Below are positions 7,466-16,607 of a DNA stretch of 64,000 bases, piece by piece (the stretch's first letter is position 1; each line of letters opens with the position of its first letter). A program made the position numbers and the translations under genes. The notes under the pieces are model-generated. The model saw nothing but the letters and a program-made list of their open reading frames with translations, was not told the DNA's origin and did not search any database. The stretch comes from Bacillota bacterium (GTDB taxonomy: Bacteria; Bacillota; JADQBR01): assembly GCA_016278515.1 (NCBI GenBank), contig JADQBR010000006.1, positions 1-64,000 of the forward strand, given 5' to 3'.

Positions 7466-8584
7466 TTATTTGTACACCCTAGGTATGCGGGAACCAAACA
7501 TACAAACAACCTCATAGTTAATTGTTCCTATTCTTGAGGCTATCTCATCTGCAGAAATAAATTCATTTTCCTGCCGCCCCATCAGTACTACTTCATCCCC
7601 CATTGATACACCTTCAATACCAGTAACATCAACCATACACTGATCCATACATACTCGCCCAACAATTGGTGCTCTTTGTCCTTTAATCAATACGTCAGTA
7701 TTATTAGATAGTAATCGTGTGTATCCGTCTGCATACCCCAGGGGAAGTGAAGCAATTTGGGACTTCCTAGCTGTGACAAATGTACAACCATAGCTGATGG
7801 CAGTTCCTTTTTCAACCTGCTTTACATAGGATACCTCGGCCTTCAATGACATAGCCTGCCTTAATTGAAGCTTCTTTTTTTTCACTTCATTCGAAGGATA
7901 CATGCCATAAAGAATTAGTCCCGGTCGCACCAAATCAAAATGCGCTTCCGGCAGGTCAATCACCGCAGCACTATTTGCAGCATGCCTAATGGGAATACGC
8001 AAACCGCTTTTTGCCAATTGATCCAACACCCAGTAAAAATATTGCAACTGTTCTAAAGTATAATCCTTATCTTCTGCATCGGCAATAGCAAAGTGAGTAT
8101 AAGCACCTTCTATTTCAAGATTCGGCAGCCGAGCAATCTTCATGATGGAATCAATACCTTCCCGCTTAGGCAAAAAACCTATTCGACCCATGCCCGTATC
8201 TATCTTTATATGCACTGTTGCTTTCCTACCCGCCTTACCCGCAGCAGAAGAAAGAGCCTCTGCCTGTTCTAGTGTATAAATAGTTTGCCGCAAGTCATTG
8301 GCAATAACCAGTTCCATTTGTTCCAGAGGAGTATAACCCAGTATTAAAATCGGCACGGAAAATCCGGCTTCTCTTAACTCTAAAGCTTCCTGCAGTAGTG
8401 CTACGGCCAACCAGTCCGCACCGTTAGCAAGCACAGCTTTACTTACCGCCACTGCGCCGTGCCCATATGCGTTAGCCTTGACGACAGCCATAACTTTGGC
8501 AGATGACTTTGTCAGTTGTCGAATTTCTCGAATATTACTTTCAATGGCTGATAAATCGATTTCTGCCCAGACAGGACGCAACAT
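7466..8584 (-). CDS. alr: Alanine racemase
   Basis: 372-residue PLP enzyme that interconverts L- and D-alanine for peptidoglycan. In sporeformers it also affects alanine-triggered germination. The PLP lysine is in [13 protein letters not shown], and the second catalytic tyrosine lies in [22 protein letters not shown] is a conserved segment of the C-terminal domain. AGGAG precedes the ATG. It follows nnr by 28 bases in the conserved acpS-nnr-alr-ndoAI-ndoA order. Confidence 0.97.
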   Translation of the reverse strand: MLRPVWAEIDLSAIESNIREIRQLTKSSAKVMAVVKANAYGHGAVAVSKAVLANGADWLAVALLQEALELREAGFSVPILILGYTPLEQMELVIANDLRQTIYTLEQAEALSSAAGKAGRKATVHIKIDTGMGRIGFLPKREGIDSIMKIARLPNLEIEGAYTHFAIADAEDKDYTLEQLQYFYWVLDQLAKSGLRIPIRHAANSAAVIDLPEAHFDLVRPGLILYGMYPSNEVKKKKLQLRQAMSLKAEVSYVKQVEKGTAISYGCTFVTARKSQIASLPLGYADGYTRLLSNNTDVLIKGQRAPIVGRVCMDQCMVDVTGIEGVSMGDEVVLMGRQENEFISADEIASRIGTINYEVVCMFGSRIPRVYK

Positions 8585-8612
8585 CTAATCATTTCTCCTT
8601 TCCTAAAACTTG

Positions 8613-10160
8613 TTATCTATTTATTGATCGTAACACCTTTGAAATACCGCCTAGGACATCACTGGCAGTCAACCCCATAACGCTAGAATCTTCCAATGCT
8701 GCATCTGCTGCCCATCCGTGTATAAATGTCGACACTGCCGCAGAGCCATCTGCCGTTAACCCTTGAGCCAATAAGGAGCCTATCATTCCCGCCAGCACGT
8801 CCCCTGTCCCTGCCGTTGCCATGCCAGGATTGCCCGTTGTATTAACATAGAGGCCTTCTTCGGGGGTCGCTGTTAAACTTCTAGTTCCCTTTAAGACAGT
8901 TACAGCCTTATATTTCTTTGCCGCTTGAAATACCGCCTGCAGTCTATCACTTTGAACTTGGGCTGTGCTTATCCCCAACAGCCTTCCCATTTCACCCGGA
9001 TGTGGAGTTATCACCAACTTTCTCGGCAATTCCACAGTACCGATACTAGCTAGAATATTCAGGCCATCAGCATCCACCACCGTCGGTTTATGCATCTTTG
9101 ATATTAAAGGAATGAACAACGTTTTTACAGACTCTTCAGTAGATAATCCAGGACCAATAACAACAGCGGAGGCCTTGCCAGTGATAGAAAGAAGTTCAGA
9201 TAACGCTTCTTGAGAAAATGTGCCGTTTCCCGTCTCGGGTAGTCCTTTGGTCAAGGCTTCGGGAACCTGAGCCGCTACTAATTGCTGCAAAGATTTAGGA
9301 ACGGCTATAGTAACCAGCCCCGCACCGAATTTCAATGCAGCCTTACCAGCCAAGACAGGGGCCCCTGACATCCCATTACTACCGCCAATGACCACAACGT
9401 GCCCGAAGGTACCCTTATGGCTGGTGCTGATACGCTCCGCCAGCTGTCGCTTACACCAAATTCTAGTGGGCATCTCTGTTTGTAATTTCATTCGATCTAT
9501 TATACTAGCAGGGATGGATATGTCCACAATCTCTAGCCTGCCTGTCATACTTGCACCAGGTTCTATCAAAAGACCAATCTTAGGTAAGCCGAAAGTAACA
9601 GTAATATCCGCTTTTATGCTTTGACCTCGAACCTTGCCGGTATCCGCTTCCAGCCCTGAAGGAATGTCAACGGATATTACCGGCAATTCGGAACTATTAA
9701 TGTCCCGGATAATGTTACTGACCCTCCCCTTAGGAACTCCTTTAAAACCTGTACCAAATAGAGAATCTACTACCAAATCCGCTTTTTTCATTGCTACATT
9801 CATCCGTGTCATACTTGCTTCATTATCCAATTGGTATACCGGGATATGCATTTTACTTATTATTGACATATTAACTGCGGCATCTCCCGCAAACAAGCCA
9901 GAGTCAGCCGAAAGGTAGACCTTCACTCTCGCTTTTTTATTATGGAGATGTCTGGCTGCAACAAGACCATCTCCACCATTATTGCCTTTTCCCACGAATA
10001 TCATTATTCTTTTGCCTGCTATGTCAGAATTAAAAAATCTCTCAATATTTTCCACAACTTTCAAACCCGCATTCTCCATTAATACTATCCCAGGAATTCC
10101 GCACTCTTCAATAGTCAAACTATCCAGCTGTTTCATTTGTGCAGCAGTTGCAACCTTCAT
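8613..10160 (-). CDS. nnr: Bifunctional NAD(P)HX epimerase / ADP-dependent NAD(P)HX dehydratase
   Basis: 515 residues with two domains. The N-terminal YjeF_N domain (about 1-215) epimerises damaged NAD(P)H hydrates; see VGKGNNGGDGLVAARHL. The C-terminal carbohydrate-kinase-like domain (about 230-510) restores NAD(P)H using ADP; see GPGLSTEESV, TPHPGEMGRLL and the NTTGNPGMATAGTGDVLAG block. The fused form is the usual one in bacteria. It follows acpS by 14 bases. Confidence 0.96.
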   Translation of the reverse strand: MKVATAAQMKQLDSLTIEECGIPGIVLMENAGLKVVENIERFFNSDIAGKRIMIFVGKGNNGGDGLVAARHLHNKKARVKVYLSADSGLFAGDAAVNMSIISKMHIPVYQLDNEASMTRMNVAMKKADLVVDSLFGTGFKGVPKGRVSNIIRDINSSELPVISVDIPSGLEADTGKVRGQSIKADITVTFGLPKIGLLIEPGASMTGRLEIVDISIPASIIDRMKLQTEMPTRIWCKRQLAERISTSHKGTFGHVVVIGGSNGMSGAPVLAGKAALKFGAGLVTIAVPKSLQQLVAAQVPEALTKGLPETGNGTFSQEALSELLSITGKASAVVIGPGLSTEESVKTLFIPLISKMHKPTVVDADGLNILASIGTVELPRKLVITPHPGEMGRLLGISTAQVQSDRLQAVFQAAKKYKAVTVLKGTRSLTATPEEGLYVNTTGNPGMATAGTGDVLAGMIGSLLAQGLTADGSAAVSTFIHGWAADAALEDSSVMGLTASDVLGGISKVLRSINR

Positions 10161-10174
10161 TCCAAAGACCCCCC

Positions 10175-10546
10175 TTACCCTTTTGCCATTACCATAGCAA
10201 CAGCATGACTTTTAGAATGGGACAAAGATATGTACCAAGTTGTAAATCCCAATGTTTCAGACAATTCTTTAGCAAGACCCGTTAATTCCAGATTTGGCTG
10301 CCCGCCTGGATCATTAATAACCCCGATATTGTTTAATGGGCACGCACCCAGGCCCTTACCCATAGCCTTGAGAACAGCTTCTTTGGCGGCAAACCTAGCA
10401 GCCAATGATGGTGCTGGATTAGATTTATTTAAACAGTATAATATTTCTTGTTCCGTAAAAACGCGCCCAAAAAACTTGTCCCTTCTTTTTTCGATAATTT
10501 TACTTATTCGTTCTATTTCAACAATGTCCACGCCAACACCTTCCAT
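10175..10546 (-). CDS. acpS: Holo-[acyl-carrier-protein] synthase
   Basis: 123 residues. It transfers 4'-phosphopantetheine from CoA to acyl carrier protein. The motif GVGVDIVEIERI gives the first metal ligand region, and ARFAAKEAVLKAMGKGLG is the second signature. LSHSKSHAVAMVMA closes the fold. It is the first gene of the minus-strand operon that continues into nnr and alr. Confidence 0.96.
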   Translation of the reverse strand: MEGVGVDIVEIERISKIIEKRRDKFFGRVFTEQEILYCLNKSNPAPSLAARFAAKEAVLKAMGKGLGACPLNNIGVINDPGGQPNLELTGLAKELSETLGFTTWYISLSHSKSHAVAMVMAKG

Positions 10547-10958
10547 ATATATCGCCCCTCTGTACTATTCCAATATCTATTAACTTTCTTCGTTCTTCTT
10601 AATGCACCTGCATAATGTAATTTGTTTTTCCTTCACTTCCCTTTTAGCAGTATAACCGAATGGTCACATTTAAGTCTTAAACTGTTATATAGATGTTTAA
10701 CTGGTAGAAAAGACTGTTTTGTTATGTTTTTTACCGACAGTAGTATGCCTTTTTTAGTCTTCTAACAACTCGCTGCACTTTATAATACAACTCACAGTCA
10801 TGTTTCTCCCATTTGCGGAATTGTACTTAACTAACGCCTCTTCTCCGCTTATAATAGAATCACAGAATCACTTAGAGGCCATCGAGGCATATTTGTTTCC
10901 ATCACATGGATAATATTCAGAATTTTATAATAACACGTTAAAGGAGCGGGTAACCGGT
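10547..10958. promoter_or_regulatory. Divergent intergenic region between acpS and the exonuclease gene
   Basis: A 412-base A+T-rich gap with divergent genes. It should hold promoters for both directions. TATAAT occurs at two places on the plus strand (near 10780 and 10850), but I cannot pair either with a good -35 at 16-18 bases. No structured leader or open frame with a ribosome site was found. Confidence 0.4.
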
Positions 10959-11687
10959 ATGTTTTCGTTATTCCTACAAACTTTATCATCTGCTTCCGGT
11001 CTTTCCTCACGGACTATAACACAACAAGAACTTAAATCCAATGTCAAGGGTGGCAAAAAAATTAATCCTGCAAAACTGTTAAGAGACATTCGTTTTGTCG
11101 TTTTAGATACCGAAACAACCGGGCTAAGGGCTTACAAGGGAGATGAAGTTCTTTCTTTAGGTGCTGTAGTTATTGAGAATGGTCGCATCCAAAAGGAACA
11201 GACTTTTTATCAAGTGGTTAACCCCGGCAGAGCAGTACCAAAAAAGATTACAAAATTGACAGGTATTACAGAAGAAATGGTCCAAAACAAGCCTGACCTA
11301 ACCACTGTTCTAAATGATTTTGTTTCCTGGGCCGACCACAGCGTTTTGGTAGGGCATGTATTAAATTTTGACTTAACATTTATTAACAAGCATCTACTTA
11401 CCCACTGCGGCACTAAGCTTAGGCATAGCTATATTGATACTTATAAAATGGCCAAATGTATTTTTCCCTGTCTAAGAAGTTATTCGTTGGAAGACCTATG
11501 TGCATACTTAAGCATTACCTGCGCTAAAAGGCACCATGCATTAAATGACGCTATTTCAGCTGCCAGATTATTGGAGATATTTTTAGCGATGTTGGAGCGT
11601 GAAGGGTTGGAAACCTACAAAGACTTCGAAAGTTTTTTTCATTATCACCAACTGTTTAGTCCGACTCTAGCTCCCCTTAAACATTAA
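10959..11687 (+). CDS. DnaQ-like 3'-5' exonuclease
   Basis: 242 residues. The exonuclease domain (about 45-230) shows ExoI FVVLDTETTGL, ExoII LVGHVLNFDLTFI and ExoIII-epsilon HHALNDAISAARLL, so all four acidic metal ligands and the histidine are present. It resembles the exonuclease module of DNA polymerase III epsilon/PolC but lacks any polymerase part. Genes of this type are often found next to the DUF4212-symporter pair, as here. The functional link with solute uptake is unclear. About 135 bases follow before the next gene, with no terminator. Confidence 0.88.
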   Translation: MFSLFLQTLSSASGLSSRTITQQELKSNVKGGKKINPAKLLRDIRFVVLDTETTGLRAYKGDEVLSLGAVVIENGRIQKEQTFYQVVNPGRAVPKKITKLTGITEEMVQNKPDLTTVLNDFVSWADHSVLVGHVLNFDLTFINKHLLTHCGTKLRHSYIDTYKMAKCIFPCLRSYSLEDLCAYLSITCAKRHHALNDAISAARLLEIFLAMLEREGLETYKDFESFFHYHQLFSPTLAPLKH

Positions 11688-11824
11688 ATTTTTTTTAAAG
11701 GGAGGTGTGTTAATGACGTAGCTTATTAGCATTGAAATGGGAACACCCACAACAGCCGTTGTTCAGGAAAGGAAGAAACGCATAGCCTCATGTCTAAATA
11801 CTAAATCTAATGGAGGTGCTAGTT

Positions 11825-12130
11825 TTGAGCAAGACGAAGGAAATTACGGAACAACAAAAGGCATACTGGCGTAAGAATATGGGCCTAATTCGTATTCTGC
11901 TAATTATCTGGGCTCTCGTCTCCTACGTAGGTGGTATTATCCTTGCCATACCTTTTAGTAACATCCCTTTCTTCGGCGTAACTCTATCATTTTGGATAGC
12001 CCAACAAGGATCAATCTTGGTTTTTATCGCCCTTATTATCACCTACGCAGTCCGCATGGATAAACTTGATAGAGAATACGATTTCCATGAAATTAAACTA
12101 ACTGACCAGAAGAAGGGGGCCTCCTTATGA
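11825..12130 (+). CDS. DUF4212 small membrane protein, symporter partner subunit
   Basis: 101 residues with two membrane segments. The family marks are an N-terminal WRKNMGLIRILLIIW, then FWIAQQGSILVFI and YAVRMDKLDREYDF. DUF4212 proteins are encoded directly before SSS-family symporters of the VC_2705 type and are thought to be an accessory subunit. I start at TTG 11825, eight bases after GGAGG; the ATG at 11810 overlaps that ribosome site. Its stop overlaps the symporter start by 4 bases (ATGA), which implies coupled translation. Confidence 0.9.
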   Translation: MSKTKEITEQQKAYWRKNMGLIRILLIIWALVSYVGGIILAIPFSNIPFFGVTLSFWIAQQGSILVFIALIITYAVRMDKLDREYDFHEIKLTDQKKGASL

Positions 12131-13818
12131 GTGTTGAAACCTTAACGCTGATTATAATTGCTATCACGTTTGCCTTTTATCTTTGGATTGGTTGGTGGGC
12201 ACGCGTAAGGGACACCAAAGGATTTTATGTTGCCGGCGGCGAAATCCCCGCAATAGCAAATGGTGCAGCCATTGCTGCAGACTGGATGTCCGGTGCCTCC
12301 TTTATCTCCATGGCAGGACTTATCTCCTTTATGGGTTTTGACGGTACAGTTTACCTGATGGGTTGGACCGGCGGTTACGTTTTACTGACATTGCTGTTGG
12401 CCCCATATCTACGAAAATATGGAAAATATACTGTTCCTGACTTCATTGGCGACCGATATTATTCCAACAAAACCCGTGCCGTAGCAGCACTAGCTACAAT
12501 ATTTATTTCTATGACTTATGTGGCTGGGCAGATGCGCGGTGTGGGTATCGTCTTCAGCCGCTTCCTCCAGGTAGACATTACGGTGGGTGTGTTCATAGGT
12601 ATGGCCATCGTCGCTTTCTTCGCTATCTTAGGTGGTATGAAAGGTATTACCTGGACCCAGGTTGCCCAGTATTCAGTATTAATTATTGCATATCTGATTA
12701 CCGCCGGAGCCATTTCAGCCATGCTGACTGGCATACCGGTTCCCCAGCTTGCATTAACCTTTTCAGGTTTTGCTCAAAGGTTGACGGATTTACAGATTGA
12801 TCTGGGGCTCATGGAATACATCAAGCCGTTCCAGTACATGTCGGGTCTAAACGTATTTGCGGTAACTTTAGCGTTGATGATTGGTACCGCAGGTTTACCC
12901 CACGTTATTGTCCGCTTCTATACAGTTAAAACTGTCCGAGCAGCTCGTTGGTCTGGAGTTTGGGCAATTATTTTCATCTCACTGCTTTATACCACAGCGC
13001 CGGCGCTGGGTGTTTTTGCCAAATATAATTTGATAAATACCCTGAATAATAGGACAGTAGCAGAAGTGCAAGAAATCGAATGGGCCTCAAAGTGGGCAGA
13101 GACGGGTCTATTCAAATTTGAAGACAAAAATGGTGATGGCGTTCTTAATATGACTAATGATGAAACAAATGAAATAACTATTGACAGAGATACCATTGTT
13201 CTTTCTACCCCCGAGGTAGCGCAACTGGCACCTTTTGTTATTGCTCTGGTAGCAGCCGGAGGTCTAGCCGCAGCCCTATCTACTGCAGCAGGTCTGCTAA
13301 TGGCCATGTCCAGTGCAGCTTCACACGACATATATTTCCGCATCATGCGGCCGAATGCCAGCGAAGAACAAAGGTTAAAAGTTGCTCGCATCAGCATCCT
13401 TGTGGCAGTTTTAGTTGCTGGATGGTTTGGAATAAATCCGCCAGGATTTGTGGGAGAGGTGGTGGCTTTCGCCTTCGGCTTAGCTGCGGCCAGTCTATTC
13501 CCGGCAATTCTCTTGGGCATCTTTGACAAACGGATGAACCGAGAAGGGGCAACTTGGGGTATTGCCGTCGGGCTGGTTTTCACCTTCACAATGATTATAT
13601 TAATGCGATCTCCACAAATTTTTGGCACAGCTAAACCTATTCTTAACAGTTTCTTCGGCATTAACGCCCAAGGCGTCGGTTCAGTTGGAGCACTTCTCAA
13701 CTTTGTAATATCTTACTTTGTATCCCGCTCTACTGAACCACCGCCTCAGGAAATCCAAGAACTTGTAGAGGAAATTCGTATCCCCAGAGGCGTTGGCGAG
13801 GCACAGTCTCACTATTAA
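12127..13818 (+). CDS. Sodium:solute symporter, VC_2705/ActP-like (acetate or short-chain acid uptake)
   Basis: 563 residues with about 13 membrane segments. SSS signatures are DWMSGASFISMAGLI and YVAGQMRGVGIVFSRF near the N-terminus, and AGGLAAALSTAAGLLMAMSS for the conserved middle helix. An extra-membrane loop carries DKNGDGVLN, an EF-hand-like calcium-loop pattern (13123-13149). Neighbours (DUF4212 before; DUF294 regulator and acetyl-CoA synthetase after) argue for acetate or a similar carboxylate as substrate. The substrate is inferred from context only. A strong terminator follows. Confidence 0.9.
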   Translation: MSVETLTLIIIAITFAFYLWIGWWARVRDTKGFYVAGGEIPAIANGAAIAADWMSGASFISMAGLISFMGFDGTVYLMGWTGGYVLLTLLLAPYLRKYGKYTVPDFIGDRYYSNKTRAVAALATIFISMTYVAGQMRGVGIVFSRFLQVDITVGVFIGMAIVAFFAILGGMKGITWTQVAQYSVLIIAYLITAGAISAMLTGIPVPQLALTFSGFAQRLTDLQIDLGLMEYIKPFQYMSGLNVFAVTLALMIGTAGLPHVIVRFYTVKTVRAARWSGVWAIIFISLLYTTAPALGVFAKYNLINTLNNRTVAEVQEIEWASKWAETGLFKFEDKNGDGVLNMTNDETNEITIDRDTIVLSTPEVAQLAPFVIALVAAGGLAAALSTAAGLLMAMSSAASHDIYFRIMRPNASEEQRLKVARISILVAVLVAGWFGINPPGFVGEVVAFAFGLAAASLFPAILLGIFDKRMNREGATWGIAVGLVFTFTMIILMRSPQIFGTAKPILNSFFGINAQGVGSVGALLNFVISYFVSRSTEPPPQEIQELVEEIRIPRGVGEAQSHY

Positions 13819-13840
13819 GCAAAAGATGAATCTGTTCCCC

Positions 13841-13875
13841 AAGCCGGGAAGGGGTACCCCTTCCCGGCTTTCTAT
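13841..13875 (+). terminator. Terminator after the symporter
   Basis: A perfect 30-base palindrome built on AAGCCGGGAAGGGG, starting about 20 bases after the stop and followed by TCTATAT. It is very stable. The U-tract is short, so partial read-through to the next gene is possible. Confidence 0.75.
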
Positions 13876-14073
13876 ATAGCTAGAAATAATATTATTTTAT
13901 GCTGCATGCCTGAGAGTTGGTAAGGTTTTTTAGAATACTAAAATAATTTGCAGGTAAAGTTTCGAAAATAATGAATACTCTTTTATTAAGGCAGTTGCCC
14001 AACTAAAAGAGCACTTCTCTTGGTGATTTGTCAAACCGATCTTGGTAGTTAATTTAGATAAGGGGGTTTTGAA

Positions 14074-14496
14074 GTGACAATTTGGACTCTTGTATTCTCA
14101 CTGCTGTTAGTACTGCTTTACTGGTTTCACCCATACTTAAGTACATTAGTAATCCGTAAGGCCGTAGGCATTGCACTGTTTCTGGATATTTTTTATGTTA
14201 TTGGTGCCCTTCTTTCTGAAAGTTGGCCTTTCCCTACTCCACTTGTTCTCCTTCAAATCCTAATTGTTGTAGGTCTTGGTGTGGCTTTAGGAGTGGTTTT
14301 TTCACGTATCTGGCCCCTGGCCCCGAAGCCAGGTTTTGAACGGATAATGCGAACGCTTCTTATTTTTATCCCTTCACTTGGGCTAGGAATAGGATTGCAA
14401 TTAGCACTGCAAGGAAAACAGCCAACTCAAGCCATCTACTTAATTTTTGCACTGTCAGCATGGCTCGGCTCGGGCCATTTTATTCGTAAAGATTAA
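14074..14496 (+). CDS. Small membrane protein in the symporter-DUF294 cluster
   Basis: 140 residues with four hydrophobic segments and few charged residues. I do not recognise the family with certainty. The GTG start is preceded by AAGGGGGT. It lies 24 bases before the DUF294 gene and so is probably co-transcribed with it. Small four-helix proteins are often found between VC_2705-type symporters and their DUF294 regulators, so a role with the transport system is likely but unproven. Confidence 0.7.
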   Translation: MTIWTLVFSLLLVLLYWFHPYLSTLVIRKAVGIALFLDIFYVIGALLSESWPFPTPLVLLQILIVVGLGVALGVVFSRIWPLAPKPGFERIMRTLLIFIPSLGLGIGLQLALQGKQPTQAIYLIFALSAWLGSGHFIRKD

Positions 14497-14520
14497 ATAA
14501 GTACCAGGAGGTGCAGTCCC

Positions 14521-16443
14521 TTGGACAACCAAATAATCCCAAGTAAAAAGACTTACAATATTCTGGAGGAGGCCCAACCTTTTAATTTGCTGGATAAGTC
14601 TACTCTGGATCACCTGGTTCCGAAAATTACTTCTGCTACATTTCCGGCAGATAGCTTTGTCTTCACCCAAGGAGAACGTTCAAAAAAAGTACTCTTCATC
14701 ATTATTTCCGGTATGGCTGAAATAAGGGTCAAAACTGAAAAAGGTAGGGAAACAGTGGCCGGCTATAGAAAACAAGGGGAGTTTTTTGGTGAAACAGTAG
14801 TGCTATCTGATAAAACTTACCCTGCGTCTGTAAAAGCCTTAACGAACTTAGAGTGCATGCTGGTTAAAGCAGAAGATTTTGAAACCCTTTTAACTTCTAA
14901 CGCCAGTTTTGCCAGTTTCTTCACGCAGGAGGTCGCGGACCGTTTTCGCAGTTTATTTCATGAGATATCTTTTGAATTGGGACCGGCCTTTTTCTATGAG
15001 GGCAATGCAGCACTCAAAAGGGCCAGTGAGTTAATGAGTAAGCCTGTCATAACATGCTCCCCCGAGGAAACCAGCGACCGGATTGCAAAAGTAATGGAAA
15101 ATAACCATATTAGCGCCGTTGTATTAACTGACGACGACGGCGTTGTTTCAGGCTTAGTTACCGAAAAAGAATTAGTCCAAAGAGTTGTCGCTAAAAATCA
15201 GACTCCCAGTAGCATAATTGCATCAGAAATTTCGGTTAGTCATCCGGTATGCATCAGTGCCGAGGTATACTACTATCAAGTACTACTTGAACTCATTAAA
15301 GCAAAAGAAAAACATGCTATCGTTACTGAGGAAAAGAAAGCGGTTGGCATCATTACCATCCGGGACCTAATACGCGCGCGGAATACCGGTGTTATCAGCA
15401 TCCTTGACAGGCTGGAATCCACATTAAATCTACAAGACCTAGCTCTGGTCGGCAAAGAAATCGACCAAGTATTGATCGGACTTGCCGCGGAAAAAGCTCC
15501 CATACCAGAAATACTGGACATTATTACAGAGTTTTATGACCGATTAACCAGACAAATAATTGATCTATCTATTGAAAAAATGCAGCCTGACTATGGACCG
15601 CCCCCCGTAAAATTTTGTTGGCTTAATTTAGGGAGCAGCGGACGGAGAGAACAGTTTTTGAGAACCGATCAAGACAACGCGCTTATCTATGAAGATACAG
15701 ATGATGTTAACCTGGGAAATGAAGCAAAACGTTATTTTGAAAAATTAGCCGGTTTGATAGTATCCGGCCTAACTGACTGCGGTTTCAAACCTTGTCCCGG
15801 CGGCGTGATGGCCTCCAACAGTTTGTGGCGGGGAAACCAATCATCTTGGCATTCGAAGGTATCCGACTGGGTACATGGAGCAGAGACTGACCATATAAGG
15901 CTATTAAGTATTTTCTTAGATTTCAGACCGGTCTATGGCTACTTCCCACTAGCGGAACAATTACGTGACCTTACTAATGAATTATTCTCCACACAATCTC
16001 TTACTATCGGATTTTTGGCTGAAGATGCAGCCCATGGAAGAGTTCCATTGGGACTTCGAGGACAGCCTGTAGGCGAACGTTCCGGTGAGCACAGGGCTGA
16101 AATTAACCTTAAAACCTCCGCTTCAGTTCATTTGATTGATTGTGCCAGACTGCTCTCTTTAAAGAAGAAGGCCACTGTTACAAATACCTTGGAACGATTA
16201 GCCTATTTAAGAGAAACCAATACTTTGTCAAAAGAATTAATCGACCTGGTTGAAACAGCCCATAAAACTATTATGCTGTTTAGACTCCGCTCCAATGTGG
16301 AAAAAATGAAGAAAGAGCTTCCACCTGATAACTACCTTGACCTGAAAACTTTAACCCCGCGGGAGAAATCCTTGCTTAAGGATGCGTTAAAAGCAATAGA
16401 TAAATTAATGACAATTACCAGGGAGGCCAACCTAGTCTACTAA
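14521..16443 (+). CDS. cNMP-binding / CBS / DUF294 nucleotidyltransferase-like regulatory protein
   Basis: 640 residues. Domain order: cyclic-nucleotide-binding-like (about 15-135; GEFFGETVVLSD), a CBS pair (about 165-285; HISAVVLTDDDGVVSGLVTE and KAVGIITIRDLI), a DUF294 nucleotidyltransferase-like domain (about 295-430; LNLGSSGRREQFLRTDQDNA) and a C-terminal helical domain. The GSxGR...DxD nucleotidyltransferase pattern is intact, similar to GlnD. It is predicted to sense nucleotides and control the adjacent symporter or acetyl-CoA synthetase. TTG start, with GGAGG nine bases upstream. Confidence 0.9.
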   Translation: MDNQIIPSKKTYNILEEAQPFNLLDKSTLDHLVPKITSATFPADSFVFTQGERSKKVLFIIISGMAEIRVKTEKGRETVAGYRKQGEFFGETVVLSDKTYPASVKALTNLECMLVKAEDFETLLTSNASFASFFTQEVADRFRSLFHEISFELGPAFFYEGNAALKRASELMSKPVITCSPEETSDRIAKVMENNHISAVVLTDDDGVVSGLVTEKELVQRVVAKNQTPSSIIASEISVSHPVCISAEVYYYQVLLELIKAKEKHAIVTEEKKAVGIITIRDLIRARNTGVISILDRLESTLNLQDLALVGKEIDQVLIGLAAEKAPIPEILDIITEFYDRLTRQIIDLSIEKMQPDYGPPPVKFCWLNLGSSGRREQFLRTDQDNALIYEDTDDVNLGNEAKRYFEKLAGLIVSGLTDCGFKPCPGGVMASNSLWRGNQSSWHSKVSDWVHGAETDHIRLLSIFLDFRPVYGYFPLAEQLRDLTNELFSTQSLTIGFLAEDAAHGRVPLGLRGQPVGERSGEHRAEINLKTSASVHLIDCARLLSLKKKATVTNTLERLAYLRETNTLSKELIDLVETAHKTIMLFRLRSNVEKMKKELPPDNYLDLKTLTPREKSLLKDALKAIDKLMTITREANLVY

Positions 16444-16607
16444 ATAGTAATAACCGCTTAACCGTTCACCGCTCCTTTCTGCAATTCAACCGCCAATATA
16501 TGTCGTTCACAGAAAACCCTTTTAAAAATCTCAACGATCTTGTTATTATGTAATTACCTAATTATTTTGAATGCTTCAATAACTAAATTTATCGGAGGTG
16601 CTCATTT

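Noticed and set aside
11702-11809. Leader peptide before DUF4212 (GGAGG followed by ATG ACG TAG)
   Set aside because: A two-codon frame gives no support for regulation, and no attenuator hairpin follows.
12987-13700. 237-residue minus-strand open frame inside the sodium symporter gene
   Set aside because: Its composition is the mirror of the symporter codons and it has no ribosome site or family motif.
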